In this document: positions 33,243 to 42,856 of the stretch, one piece after another
How the letters are laid out: each line of letters begins with the position of its first letter
How positions within the stretch are numbered: position 1 is the first letter of the stretch
Assembly: GCA_013288235.1 (NCBI GenBank)
Contig: JABDCF010000015.1
Coordinates: forward strand, 1-52,925
Direction: 5' to 3'
Length of the DNA stretch: 52,925 nt
Origin: Bacteroidota bacterium
Lineage (GTDB): Bacteria > Bacteroidota > Bacteroidia > Sphingobacteriales > Sphingobacteriaceae
The notes under the pieces: model-generated
Database searches by the model: none
The model's input: the letters and a program-made list of their open reading frames with translations, nothing else
Told to the model about the DNA's origin: nothing
Position numbers and translations under genes: made by a program

Positions 33243-36065
33243 ATGAAATTATCTAAAATTTATCGGCTGGTTTTAATCACTTTCTTAATTTTAGGCGCGC
33301 CTGGGTTTTGTTTCTCACAATCGTCGCCTTTAAAAAATATATTGCTAAATATTAAGGCTTTATCCGATAGCTCAATCAAAACTTATACGCCTGAAAAACT
33401 TTACCTGCAATTTGATAAACCATATTATGCCATTGGCGATACGATATGGCTCAAGGCTTACATTTTCAATGCCGTTTACTTTACTGCTTCGGATAAAAGC
33501 GGCATCATGAATATTGACATTGTTAACGATAGTAATAAAATTATCAAACAATACCGTTTGCCTGTAGCGGCCGGGCTAAGCTGGGGCAATATCAGCCTTG
33601 ATGAAAAGGTTTTTTCACAAGGCACCTTTACCATCCGCGCTTACACTAACTGGATGCGCAATTTTGGGCCGGATTGTTTTTTCTATAAGAGTTTTTATGT
33701 TACCGGTAGCGGCGAAAATAACTGGCTGGTGAATAAACAAGTAAAACTATCGATGGAAAACGGCAACAATACCGCAGAGGTTAAATTGCAGTTGAGCGAT
33801 ATAAATAAAATACCCGCTGCCAATAATGCTTTACAACTACAGGTAATGGCCGGGAGTAAACATTTGTATAAACAAACCATCCAAACAGACCAAAGCGGCT
33901 TATTGAACGTCAATTTCAAAATCCCCGAAAAATCAGCCAACCTTGCCATTGTGGCTGAAAGTAGCCCGGCGGGTAAAAAAGCCGTTATCGCCATCAATTT
34001 AAACCGTCCTGAAAATACCGATATTCAATTTTTACCCGAAGGCGGCAACCTTGTTGCCGGTTTGCCTGCCCATATCGGCTTTAAGGCAATCGGCGAGGAT
34101 GGTAAAGGGGTTGACGTTTCAGGCGTGATTACAGATCATAATCAACAACAGGTGGCGGAGTTTAAATCATTGCACAACGGCATGGGCACCTTCGACCTTA
34201 CAGCACAGGACGGGGTAAGCTACAAAGCCAAGGTAACTTTACCAGGCGGTTTGGTAAAAGAATATCCATTGCCTGTTATAAAAACCATCGGCATGGTTTT
34301 AAAGGTAAAAAATCCGATTGAAGGAGATTCGATAGAAGTTGCCGTTGCCGCGACTAATGATATAGCCAAATCAGGCGGCAATTATTTTTTGATTGGCAAA
34401 GCACGCGGTATAGTTTGTTATGCGGCCATTTTTAATTTTAATGATGGCGGCTTTATAAAAAGAAAAATTGCGAAAAGCCTGTTTCCTTCCGGGATAACAA
34501 ATTTTACTATCATGTCGACAGATAAAAGGCCATTAAATGAACGGCTGGTTTATATCGATCATCATGATAATTTGGATATACATTTGGCAACAAACAAACC
34601 CGAATATCATTCGAGGGACAGCATTGCTTTAAAAATAAAAGTAATTGATAATGCGGGTAACCCAGTCGCAGGCAGCTTTTCGCTCGCAGTTACCGATGAT
34701 GCCCAGGTTAAAAAGGATACGATAAAAGATGAGAATATGCTTAACCGGATGTTGCTCACTTCTGACTTAAAAGGATACATTGAGCAGCCCGGTTACTATC
34801 TTTCATCAAAAACCGCCGAAGCATGGCAGGCGCTTGACAACCTGCTGCTTACACAGGGGTGGGCAGGGTACGATTGGGGCCAGGTTTTTAATCCTCCGGC
34901 CATAACCTACCAGCCCGAGCATGAATTGGCTGTCAGAGGCAATGTTGTTAATGTTTTTAACAAGCCCGTAAAAGGCACTAATGTGCTGTTGTTTTCAAAA
35001 ACGCCATCGATATTGATGGATACTACTACAAACGCAACAGGTGCGTTTGCTTTTGATCATTTCCCTAAAATTGATACCCCGATATTTGTGCTAAAGGCGG
35101 TTAACAAAAACGGCAAAAGTTTTAATGTGCTGATCAATGTAGATGAAGTAAGGCCGCCTGAATTTACAAAGGAAAATAACCGGTCATTAGAACCCTGGTA
35201 TGTAAACAGCGATACTACGTTGCTTAATTATACTAAAAGCAATACCGTTTTAATGCAGCAGGATTATGTTAAGGGCGGCAACCATTTGCTGAAAGAAGTA
35301 AATATAACAGCAAAGAAAATTGTACAAGGTTCACAAAATTTGAACGGGCCGGGTGAAGCCGATATAATATTAGATGAAAAAGACCTGGAAAAGGCCGGTA
35401 AAAAAAACTTTTTGCAATTGCTTGAAGAAAATGTAAATGGTTTCAGAGAAAAGGCGATACCCTTCGCAAGTGGCCCGATGGATTCCATTATGTGGTATTA
35501 CCTGCATGATAAAAAGGCGGTACTCGTAATAGACGGGATACTTTTAAATGATGTTTATCAGCCGCTTGGTTTCCTTACTTTAAAAAACTATTTGGAGTCA
35601 CATAATGCAGAAGATATTAAAGGAATCGAGGTGATGTCATCAGATGTCAAAAGTATGAACTATGTTAACCGGTTCGGATATAGCCCATTAGCGCAAGATC
35701 ATTCTGATCGCTTCAAACCAGCAGATGCATTTTGGTACGTTTTTATCGAAATTACCACCCGCTCGGGTCATGGCCCGATCATTGATAACACCCCGGGCAT
35801 GTATTTATATAAACCTTTGGCCATAAGCGTACCAAAACAGTTTTATAAACCAAAATATACCGTAAATGACACTACGAAACATTTACCCGATCTGCGCTCA
35901 ACAATCGACTGGGAACCAAATATTAAAACCGGTATAAACGGGGAGGCAAATATATTTTTTTATACAGCCGATAAACCATCAACCTATACTATCACCATAG
36001 AAGGCGCCGACATGAACGGAAACCTGGGCTATAAATTGGGGAAGATTATAGTTAAAGGGAAATAG
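33243..36065 (+). CDS. MG2 macroglobulin / plug-like protein (paralogue of the fusion's C-terminal half)
   Basis: 940 residues with signal peptide (~1-25, ending CFSQS). From YLQFDKPYYAIGDTIWLKAY onward it parallels the second half of the 1379-aa protein: MG2, FLPEGGNLVAGLPAHIGFKAIG, FSLAVTDDAQV, AVRGNVVNVFNKPVKG, DAEDIKGIEVMSSD, FIEITTRSG, and a final DLRSTIDWEPNIKTGINGEA domain. No thioester CxEQ and no beta-barrel. The gap from the fusion gene is 175 bp and holds a 94-bp palindrome that could alter expression. Likely part of the same sigma-controlled locus. Confidence 0.85.
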   Translation: MKLSKIYRLVLITFLILGAPGFCFSQSSPLKNILLNIKALSDSSIKTYTPEKLYLQFDKPYYAIGDTIWLKAYIFNAVYFTASDKSGIMNIDIVNDSNKIIKQYRLPVAAGLSWGNISLDEKVFSQGTFTIRAYTNWMRNFGPDCFFYKSFYVTGSGENNWLVNKQVKLSMENGNNTAEVKLQLSDINKIPAANNALQLQVMAGSKHLYKQTIQTDQSGLLNVNFKIPEKSANLAIVAESSPAGKKAVIAINLNRPENTDIQFLPEGGNLVAGLPAHIGFKAIGEDGKGVDVSGVITDHNQQQVAEFKSLHNGMGTFDLTAQDGVSYKAKVTLPGGLVKEYPLPVIKTIGMVLKVKNPIEGDSIEVAVAATNDIAKSGGNYFLIGKARGIVCYAAIFNFNDGGFIKRKIAKSLFPSGITNFTIMSTDKRPLNERLVYIDHHDNLDIHLATNKPEYHSRDSIALKIKVIDNAGNPVAGSFSLAVTDDAQVKKDTIKDENMLNRMLLTSDLKGYIEQPGYYLSSKTAEAWQALDNLLLTQGWAGYDWGQVFNPPAITYQPEHELAVRGNVVNVFNKPVKGTNVLLFSKTPSILMDTTTNATGAFAFDHFPKIDTPIFVLKAVNKNGKSFNVLINVDEVRPPEFTKENNRSLEPWYVNSDTTLLNYTKSNTVLMQQDYVKGGNHLLKEVNITAKKIVQGSQNLNGPGEADIILDEKDLEKAGKKNFLQLLEENVNGFREKAIPFASGPMDSIMWYYLHDKKAVLVIDGILLNDVYQPLGFLTLKNYLESHNAEDIKGIEVMSSDVKSMNYVNRFGYSPLAQDHSDRFKPADAFWYVFIEITTRSGHGPIIDNTPGMYLYKPLAISVPKQFYKPKYTVNDTTKHLPDLRSTIDWEPNIKTGINGEANIFFYTADKPSTYTITIEGADMNGNLGYKLGKIIVKGK

Positions 36066-36103
36066 ATTCTATAGCGTAGCCTGGTATTTTTAATAACCAA
36101 CCA

Positions 36104-36250
36104 ACTTGTCATTTCGAGGAACGAAACAATCTCTTCGCGTTCATTTTCGTTATGCATTGACGTTAATACACTGACGTTGGCGCATTGACGACGAGATTGC
36201 TTCGTTGTTCCCTGCCTGCCGGCAGGCAGGCTCCTCGCAATGACAAAGTT
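36104..36250. repeat. imperfect palindrome of the TGTCATTTCGA family
   Basis: AACTTGTCATTTCGAGGAACGAA...CAATCTC (36104-36133) is mirrored by GAGATTG...TTCGTTG and CTCCTCGCAATGACAAAGTT (36193-36250). The right arm contains a nested palindrome CCTGCCTGCCGGCAGGCAGG (36211-36230). A shorter relative is at 48326-48372. No gene is seen in 36066-36389. Confidence 0.8.
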
Positions 36251-36280
36251 TTTAATTTCTTAAATGTGCATCAACAAAAA

Positions 36281-36317
36281 ACCCCGTCGTGCTCATCACA
36301 ACGGGGTTTATTTTTTG
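36281..36317. terminator. bidirectional intrinsic terminator between the macroglobulin gene and clpC
   Basis: AAACCCCGT and ACGGGGTTT form the stem, with A-rich sequence on the left and a TTATTTTTT tract on the right, so it can stop transcripts from both convergent genes. It is followed by another stretch of the GGTTGATT/AATCAACTTAATCC repeat family (36318-36380). Confidence 0.8.
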
Positions 36318-36389
36318 AGCGGTTGATTGAATGAGCGGTTAATGAAACCTAATCAACTTAATCCAACCCAATCAACTTATAACTAAAAA

Positions 36390-38927
36390 TTACTTCTGCT
36401 CTTCTTCTTCGGGCTTTTTACTTTCGCCTTTGTTTTGGGCAGCAATTTTTATTTCGCCGCTTTCTTTGTCAAAGTCAATTTCCATGGTATCGCCTTCGCT
36501 CAGTTCGCCTTTAAGTATTTCTTCGGCAATCGGGTCTTCCAAATATTTCTGGATGGCGCGTTTTAACGGACGTGCCCCGAACTGCGAATCATAACCTTTA
36601 TCGGCAATAAACTCTTTGGCTGCAAGCGTAAGCTCAATTTTATAGCCCAACATATGCACCCTGTTAAACAGGTAAGCCAGTTCGATATCGATGATCTTGA
36701 ATATTTCTTCTTTACCAAGCGAGTTAAACACGATCACGTCATCAATACGGTTCAAAAACTCAGGTGCGAAAGCGCGTTTCAAAGCATTTTCAATTACACC
36801 CCTCGAATGCGAATCGGCCTGTGTAGTTTTTGCGCTGGTGGTGAAACCAACACCCTGACCAAAGTCCTTCAACTGGCGTGCGCCAATATTGGAGGTCATG
36901 ATGATAATGGTATTCCTGAAATCAACCTTGCGGCCTAATGAATCGGTCAGCTGGCCTTCATCCAAGACCTGTAGTAATATGTTAAATACGTCAGGGTGTG
37001 CTTTTTCAATTTCATCCAGCAATACAACTGCATATGGCTTGCGGCGTACTTTCTCGGTCAGCTGTCCGCCTTCTTCATACCCAACATAACCCGGAGGCGC
37101 ACCAACTAAACGAGATACGGCAAATTTTTCCATATACTCGCTCATGTCTATCTGGATCAAAGCATCCTCGGTATCAAACATAAAGCGTGAAAGCTCTTTT
37201 GCAAGTTCAGTTTTACCAACACCGGTAGGGCCCAGGAATATAAACGAGCCAATTGGCTTTTTCGGATCTTTTAACCCGGCACGCGTACGCTGGATTGCGC
37301 GGGTCAATTTCTTGATCGCATCTTCCTGACCAATAACTTTGCTGCCCACGGTTTCTGCCATGTTCAGCAGTTTATGGCTGTCGGCCTGGCCCACACGCTG
37401 AACGGGGATACCGGTCATCATGCTCACCACTTCGGCAACGTTATCTTCAGTTACGGTATAGCGTTTTGATTTTGTTTCAGCTTCCCAAATTGCTTTGGCC
37501 TGCTCCAACTCTTCCAATAAATGCTTTTCAGTATCACGCAGTTTGGCCGCTTCTTCGTATTTCTGGCTGCGTACCACTTTGTTTTTCTCTATCTTGATGA
37601 GTTCGATCTTCTGCTCGATATCCAAAATGTTTTGCGGCACATGGATATTGGTAAGGTGAACGCGCGAACCCGATTCATCCAAGGCATCGATGGCTTTGTC
37701 CGGTAAAAAACGGTCGGTAATATACCTCGTGGTTAAAGTAACGCAAGCGTTAATAGCTTCAGGAGTATAAGTTACGCCATGGTGCTCTTCGTATTTTTCT
37801 TTTATGCGGTTCAGTATCTCGATGGTTTCATCAGGCGTAGCCGGTTCAACCATCACCTTTTGAAAACGACGGTCTAAAGCGCCATCTTTTTCAATATACT
37901 GGCGATATTCATCCAAAGTAGTTGCGCCAATGCATTGTATTTCGCCACGTGCTAACGCCGGTTTGAACATATTTGAAGCATCCAGCGAACCTGATGCGCC
38001 GCCTGCGCCAACTATGGTATGTATCTCATCGATAAATAAAATAACATCCGGCGATTTTTCAAGCTCGTTCATTACCGCTTTCATACGTTCTTCAAACTGG
38101 CCGCGGTATTTTGTACCGGCAACCAATGAAGCCAGATCAAGCGTAACCACGCGTTTGTTAAACAACACACGAGAAACTTTACGCTGAACGATCCTCAATG
38201 CCAAACCCTCGGCAATGGCTGATTTACCAACACCGGGTTCGCCTATTAATATAGGGTTGTTCTTTTTACGACGGGATAATATTTGCGATACCCTTTCAAT
38301 TTCTTTTTCGCGGCCAACAATTGGGTCAAGGCGGCCATCTTCGGCTGCTTTTGTTAAATCGCGGCCAAAATTGTCGAGTACAGGTGTTTTTGATTTGATA
38401 TCGGATACTTTTTTAGGCTGGCTGAATGATTCTTCTTCTTTAAAGTCATCATCGCCGCCGGTTGGTGATCCCGGCATCTCGTCAGTTACATCGTTTTTGT
38501 GCGACTCAACTTCGCTTTTAAATACTTCGTAATTCACGTTAAACTGTACTAATATCTGCGAGGCGATATTATCTTCGTCGCGAAGGATAGACAGTAACAA
38601 ATGTTCGGTACCTATCACATCGCTTTTAAAGATTTTTGCCTCAAGGTAAGTGATCTTTAAAACTTTTTCCGCCTGTTTTGTCAACGGGATACTCCCAATG
38701 TGCACATTTGTGCCTATGGTACCCTTTACAGCATCCTCAACCGAGCGTCGTAATTTTGCTGTGTCAACGCTTAATTCCTTCAATAATTTAATTGCAACGC
38801 CGTCACCGTCCCTTATCAAACCCAACAAAAGGTGCTCAGTACCAATATAATCATGCCCAAGGCGCAAGGCCTCCTCTCTGCTATATTGAATAACATCCTT
38901 AACCCGCGGCGAAAATTTAGCTTCCAT
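36390..38927 (-). CDS. clpC: ClpC, Hsp100 AAA+ unfoldase of the Clp protease
   Basis: 845 residues. A double Clp N-domain ([24 protein letters not shown], then its repeat) precedes AAA-1 with GEPGVGKSA and an M-domain/UVR-like coiled coil ([18 protein letters not shown]). AAA-2 carries [14 protein letters not shown] and [16 protein letters not shown] in GQGVGFTTS is the candidate ClpP-docking tripeptide. It unfolds substrates for ClpP in the cytosol, important in stress. A purine-rich GGAAGGA lies just before the ATG, unusual for this phylum. Leftward, monocistronic, ending in a bidirectional terminator. Confidence 0.97.
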   Translation of the reverse strand: MEAKFSPRVKDVIQYSREEALRLGHDYIGTEHLLLGLIRDGDGVAIKLLKELSVDTAKLRRSVEDAVKGTIGTNVHIGSIPLTKQAEKVLKITYLEAKIFKSDVIGTEHLLLSILRDEDNIASQILVQFNVNYEVFKSEVESHKNDVTDEMPGSPTGGDDDFKEEESFSQPKKVSDIKSKTPVLDNFGRDLTKAAEDGRLDPIVGREKEIERVSQILSRRKKNNPILIGEPGVGKSAIAEGLALRIVQRKVSRVLFNKRVVTLDLASLVAGTKYRGQFEERMKAVMNELEKSPDVILFIDEIHTIVGAGGASGSLDASNMFKPALARGEIQCIGATTLDEYRQYIEKDGALDRRFQKVMVEPATPDETIEILNRIKEKYEEHHGVTYTPEAINACVTLTTRYITDRFLPDKAIDALDESGSRVHLTNIHVPQNILDIEQKIELIKIEKNKVVRSQKYEEAAKLRDTEKHLLEELEQAKAIWEAETKSKRYTVTEDNVAEVVSMMTGIPVQRVGQADSHKLLNMAETVGSKVIGQEDAIKKLTRAIQRTRAGLKDPKKPIGSFIFLGPTGVGKTELAKELSRFMFDTEDALIQIDMSEYMEKFAVSRLVGAPPGYVGYEEGGQLTEKVRRKPYAVVLLDEIEKAHPDVFNILLQVLDEGQLTDSLGRKVDFRNTIIIMTSNIGARQLKDFGQGVGFTTSAKTTQADSHSRGVIENALKRAFAPEFLNRIDDVIVFNSLGKEEIFKIIDIELAYLFNRVHMLGYKIELTLAAKEFIADKGYDSQFGARPLKRAIQKYLEDPIAEEILKGELSEGDTMEIDFDKESGEIKIAAQNKGESKKPEEEEQK

Positions 38928-38948
38928 ATATATCCTTCCGATTTATGA

Positions 38949-38987
38949 ACGCCCTAATGTATTAATTTGTTTCAATAATCAGGGCGT
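38949..38987. promoter_or_regulatory. inverted repeat in the clpC leader
   Basis: ACGCCCT (38949-38955) and AGGGCGT (38981-38987) are separated by 25 A/T-rich bases, 22 bp upstream of the clpC ATG. It is not a CIRCE element. It could be a regulator's operator or a leader hairpin. Confidence 0.45.
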
Positions 38988-39476
38988 ATTCTTTTTACAC
39001 ATATCAACAATATTATTGCCAAGTTTTGTAGTTACAGGTAAAGCAGACATTCAGATGATATGCGATACAAAAAACTTAAACTTTATTTAGCAATTTTATA
39101 AATAAAACCCGCAATTACAATGAATTTTTATAAAAAAATGATTTATTTATACCTTTTTGATATTATTATGTTGAAATAGTTTAATTTAAGTACGGTCCAT
39201 TTGTCATTAATGCGACATTGGCAGACAAAATAACTAATACTATGACATTACGGCATTAGTTTTTGTTACAGGGTTGGTTGGTTGATCGGTTGATTAAGTG
39301 AGTGGTTGATTAAGGAAAAAGATGGCGGTTCCTTTTTTTAACTCAATCAACTTAATCCAACCCAATAAACCAATAATTTCCAATAACAACATATATACGA
39401 AAAATGATTGTCAAATGATTTGCTAAAAGCATAATTTCGCACATATTTGTTTCCACAATCCGGAATCATAATCCAA
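38988..39476. other. non-coding region between clpC and the duplicated ettA start
   Basis: A very A/T-rich stretch that should hold the clpC promoter on the minus strand; no convincing -33/-7 pair could be picked out by eye. At 39276-39375 GGTTGATT-type repeats (GATTAAGTGAGTGGTTGATTAAG) face their inverse (AATCAACTTAATCCAACCC). No protein gene or RNA gene is recognised. Confidence 0.6.
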
Positions 39477-39559
39477 AATTCACTAATTCAAAAATTCACC
39501 AATTATAAAATGGCAGACGAAAAAATAATTTTTTCAATGGCAGGGGTTAGTAAGGTTTA
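39477..39559 (+). pseudogene. duplicated 5' end of ettA
   Basis: 83 bp identical at 82 positions to 40314-40396, covering the leader and first 16 codons of ettA (MADEKIIFSMAGVSKV). The only internal difference is T at 39551 versus C at 40388. Immediately after the homology a TAA ends the frame. It sits 12 bp before the DUF3885 gene, so it may supply that gene's promoter and leader. Confidence 0.9.
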
Positions 39560-39571
39560 ACCTGGCTTATT

Positions 39572-40273
39572 ATGAACTTATTCACGGAGCTAAAAAGTCA
39601 TCTCGACAGCCACGTTAAAGGTGTGAAACTCCTTCAACCGTTATTATTTCAGGGTATCCCCGGTTTGCGGTTTGACCTTCAGGCTCCCCTACTTGATACA
39701 AACGATGATGCTTATTTCATTGAAGTTGTGAAACGCATGGACAAGATACATTCGATAACAACTTCTGAAAGTGATTCGATAATGTTGTTTTATCAGAAGT
39801 ATACATACAAGCGTAGAAAAATAAGGAAAGCCAACTATTTATTTAAGCAACTGAACAGGTCCTCAGCAATAATACAATATAAAAGAAAAAGGACCGACCT
39901 CTATGGCGATAATGTTGCACCGTCAGACGGGCATTGCGAGGTAGTAATAAAAGACACAGCATGCAATATCAATTTCCACAATCTATATGTTGCGACCGGT
40001 AATATGGATTTTGGCAGAATCCCGTTTTTAACTGCCCGTGCCGGGGAATTATACATCGTAAACCTTTCAAGGAATACGGTTACAATAATGTACGATGATA
40101 GAGGTTGCGATATAATCTCGTTGGATACTGATTTGCTTAGCGTTTATTATAAAGAGCTTTCGGACTTGATATTAGAAGTTAACAGACCTCAAATTATCGA
40201 GAACCTGCAAATTAAAGCTTTAATGCATCTTAATAAAACCTATCCCAACTTAATCAACAATTCCCTAATTTAG
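39572..40273 (+). CDS. DUF3885-like protein, inserted between two copies of the ettA start
   Basis: 233 residues, soluble. SIMLFYQKYTYKRRKIRKANYLF and IMYDDRGCDIISLDTDLLSVYY resemble the DUF3885 pattern (a YDDRGxDVI motif near the C-terminus), a family of unknown function seen in genes of immunity-like scatter. The gene lies between an 83-bp duplicate of the ettA start and the real ettA gene. This suggests acquisition by an event that copied the target site, and it now uses an ettA-like leader. Family assignment is from memory of the motif, so moderate. Confidence 0.7.
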   Translation: MNLFTELKSHLDSHVKGVKLLQPLLFQGIPGLRFDLQAPLLDTNDDAYFIEVVKRMDKIHSITTSESDSIMLFYQKYTYKRRKIRKANYLFKQLNRSSAIIQYKRKRTDLYGDNVAPSDGHCEVVIKDTACNINFHNLYVATGNMDFGRIPFLTARAGELYIVNLSRNTVTIMYDDRGCDIISLDTDLLSVYYKELSDLILEVNRPQIIENLQIKALMHLNKTYPNLINNSLI

Positions 40274-40346
40274 CCCTTCAATCCGAAATTAATCGACTAT
40301 CCAAAAAATCACTAATTCACTAATTCAAAAATTCACCAATTATAAA

Positions 40347-42029
40347 ATGGCAGACGAAAAAATAATTTTTTCAATGGCAGGGGTTAGCAAGGTTTACCCG
40401 CCGCAAAAAACAGTATTAAAAAATATCTATTTATCATTTTTCTACGGCGCCAAAATCGGTGTTATTGGCTTAAATGGTTCCGGGAAATCCTCCTTGTTAA
40501 AAATTATAGCGGGCATCGATAAAACTAACATCGGTGAGGTTGTTTTTTCGCCCGGATATACTGTAGGTTATTTGAGCCAGGAGCCTGAACTCGATCCCAA
40601 CAAAACCGTGAAAGAGGTTGTGGAAGAGGGGGTTGCAGAAACCACTGCCCTACTAAAAGAGTACGAAGAGATCAACGAAAAATTTGGCCTGGAAGAATAT
40701 TATGGCGATGCCGATAAAATGGATAAACTGATGGTGCGCCAGGGCGAATTGCAGGATAAAATTGATGCTGTAAATGCCTGGGAGCTTGATGTTAAGCTGG
40801 AACGTGCGATGGATGCCCTGCGCTGCCCTGATCCTGACGCCAAAATATCGGTACTATCAGGTGGTGAACGCCGCCGGGTGGCTTTATGCCGTTTGCTTTT
40901 GCAGGAGCCGGATGTATTGTTGCTTGATGAGCCTACCAACCACCTTGACGCTGAATCGATAGACTGGCTGGAACAACATTTAAAACAATATAAAGGCACC
41001 GTAATAGCTGTTACCCACGACCGTTACTTTTTGGATAATGTGGCCGGATGGATACTGGAACTTGACCGTGGCGAAGGCATCCCATGGAAGGGAAATTATT
41101 CCTCGTGGCTTGATCAGAAAGCCAAACGCCTGGCGCAGGAAGATAAAACCGAAAGCAAACGCCAGAAAGCATTGGAGCGGGAGCTGGAATGGGTGCGCAT
41201 GGGGCCAAAAGGCCGGCATACCAAATCAAAGGCGCGTTTGTCAAACTATGATAAATTAGCATCCGAAGAAACAAAGGACAGGGAAGAAAAATTGGAGCTG
41301 TTTATCCCGCCGGGCCCGCGTTTGGGCAATGTAGTGATTGAGGCCAATGGTGTAAGTAAATCGTACGGAGAAAAGCTATTGTTTGATAATTTGAATTTCT
41401 CGCTGCCGCCAGCCGGCATTGTTGGTATCATAGGCCCAAACGGTGCTGGTAAAACCACGTTGTTCCGTTTAATAACCGGGCAGGACCAGCCTGATGCAGG
41501 TACTTTCCGCGTAGGCGAAACCGTTCATTTGGGTTATGTAGACCAGTTGCATGATGACCTTGACCCCAATAAATCAGTTTGGGAAAATGTTACCGGCGGG
41601 TTGGAAACTATTTTGGTAGGCAACAAGCCGATCAACTCACGGGCTTATGTATCCCGCTTTAACTTTAACGGCGCCGATCAGCAAAAAAAGGTAGGCGTTT
41701 TATCGGGCGGGGAACGTAACCGGGTGCATTTGTCCATAACCCTAAAAAAAGGTTCGAACGTGCTGCTGCTGGATGAGCCTACCAATGATATTGACGTAAA
41801 CACCCTCCGTGCCCTTGAAGAAGCATTGGAAAATTTCGGCGGCTGCGCCGTAGTGATCAGTCACGACCGGTGGTTTTTGGATAGGATATGCACGCACATC
41901 CTCGCCTTTGAAGGCAACAGCCAGGTTTATTTTTTTGAAGGCAATTACAGCGATTATGAAGAAAACCGCAAAAAACGGTTAGGGGATGTTGCACCGAAGA
42001 GGATTAAGTATAAGAAGTTGACGGTGTAG
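40347..42029 (+). CDS. ettA: EttA, ABC-F translational throttle
   Basis: 560 residues, close to the E. coli protein's length. There are two ABC domains with no membrane segments: Walker A GLNGSGKSS and GPNGAGKTT, signatures LSGGERRRVAL and LSGGERNRVHL, Walker B VLLLDEPTNHLD and VLLLDEPTNDID. The arm insert (YYGDADKMDKLMVRQGELQDKIDA) and the basic linker after domain 1 (KTESKRQKALERELEWVRMGPKGR) are those of EttA. It binds the ribosomal E site and gates the first elongation step according to ADP/ATP ratio. Its first 16 codons also occur upstream. Confidence 0.96.
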   Translation: MADEKIIFSMAGVSKVYPPQKTVLKNIYLSFFYGAKIGVIGLNGSGKSSLLKIIAGIDKTNIGEVVFSPGYTVGYLSQEPELDPNKTVKEVVEEGVAETTALLKEYEEINEKFGLEEYYGDADKMDKLMVRQGELQDKIDAVNAWELDVKLERAMDALRCPDPDAKISVLSGGERRRVALCRLLLQEPDVLLLDEPTNHLDAESIDWLEQHLKQYKGTVIAVTHDRYFLDNVAGWILELDRGEGIPWKGNYSSWLDQKAKRLAQEDKTESKRQKALERELEWVRMGPKGRHTKSKARLSNYDKLASEETKDREEKLELFIPPGPRLGNVVIEANGVSKSYGEKLLFDNLNFSLPPAGIVGIIGPNGAGKTTLFRLITGQDQPDAGTFRVGETVHLGYVDQLHDDLDPNKSVWENVTGGLETILVGNKPINSRAYVSRFNFNGADQQKKVGVLSGGERNRVHLSITLKKGSNVLLLDEPTNDIDVNTLRALEEALENFGGCAVVISHDRWFLDRICTHILAFEGNSQVYFFEGNYSDYEENRKKRLGDVAPKRIKYKKLTV

Positions 42030-42067
42030 GGGAAAGGTAATTAGAATTGCTATAGTAAAGGTTTTTT

Positions 42068-42559
42068 ATGTACAGGCATCTGAATACATTCGCAATTGGT
42101 GGTTTGCAAAGCGTTGGTTACGTCAATGAAAGCGATATGTTAATTGTTTTATCCTCACAAGGGCGTGGGATTTTCAACTGCTTGACAGGAGAAAAAATTT
42201 ACAGGGATGACTATGATTGGTGGGGTGATTTTGAACAGGAAAATAGTTTGATAAGAGGATTTGACGGTGAGGCTGGAAAAGTAATAAAGACTTTTGGGCT
42301 TTATAATCCAAATGAACACATGCCTTATCAAACGGCTGAAGGATATCAATTGCAATTAACGGAACCGCAACCTGACGACCCGCCATTTGAAAAGTATCTT
42401 GTTCAATCCATATTTATTTCCGGGCCTCCAAGAGAAAGTAAAACTTTTGTTTCTAAAGATGGGCCGTGCGAATTTCGGGCATTTGGCTTTTCAGAAACCG
42501 GGAATTCATTTGTGGTAGCGTCAAGTTGTGAATTAGTGATGTGGGGCAAAACGCAATAA
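42068..42559 (+). CDS. hypothetical 163-aa protein downstream of ettA
   Basis: Soluble and beta-rich. It begins MYRHLNTFAIGGLQSVGYVNESDMLIVLSSQGRGIFNCLTG and has a central DYDWWGDF aromatic/acidic patch, with a final GNSFVVASSCELVMWGK that looks like one propeller blade. No signal peptide, membrane helix or catalytic motif. The gene starts 38 bp after ettA and could be read through from it. It is A/T-richer than ettA. Function unknown; with the DUF3885 gene it makes ettA a site flanked by orphan genes. Confidence 0.65.
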   Translation: MYRHLNTFAIGGLQSVGYVNESDMLIVLSSQGRGIFNCLTGEKIYRDDYDWWGDFEQENSLIRGFDGEAGKVIKTFGLYNPNEHMPYQTAEGYQLQLTEPQPDDPPFEKYLVQSIFISGPPRESKTFVSKDGPCEFRAFGFSETGNSFVVASSCELVMWGKTQ

Positions 42560-42639
42560 CCCAAGATTTCTAAGGCTTTCAAAAAATTCACAAATCACCC
42601 GACATGGCGGCCATGTGTTGCCCCTACAGGGCAATATTT

Positions 42640-42766
42640 ATTTCATTTCTTTTCTACCAATATTGGGCACCTAACGGCGCCGGATATCCACTGTTAACGT
42701 TCACGGCCCCGTTAGGGGCCAAATATCGGTAGCAACAAGAAGAACAGGGGTTTTGTGCCGTAGGTA
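42640..42766. repeat. left palindromic repeats of the REP transposase unit
   Basis: CTACCAATATTGGGCACCTAA (from 42654) and its inverted relative (GGGGCCAAATATCGGTAG, ending 42731) form one large inverted pair. It is followed by TTTTGTGCCGTAGGTACAAAA (around 42750-42770). The same two motifs recur on the right of the transposase gene (43335-43403). No other gene lies in 42560-42856. Confidence 0.8.
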
Positions 42767-42856
42767 CAAAATATATTCGCCGACCATCCCCGCCATGCGA
42801 ATTGGTTAATGTTATTTGACGCAAACCATTATATTGCATCATTAACCCGATAAACC

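Noticed and set aside
28928..36065. SusC-type TonB-dependent transporters
   Set aside because: Plug-like motifs are present near the C-terminus, but no barrel region follows, and MG2 domains make up much of the length.
36390..38990. CIRCE element or other HrcA site at clpC
   Set aside because: The leader has an inverted repeat but not the TTAGCACTC/GAGTGCTAA arms of CIRCE.
39511..39561. Short gene MADEKIIFSMAGVSKV
   Set aside because: It is the duplicated first part of ettA ending in a stop codon, better explained as a pseudogene fragment and leader.
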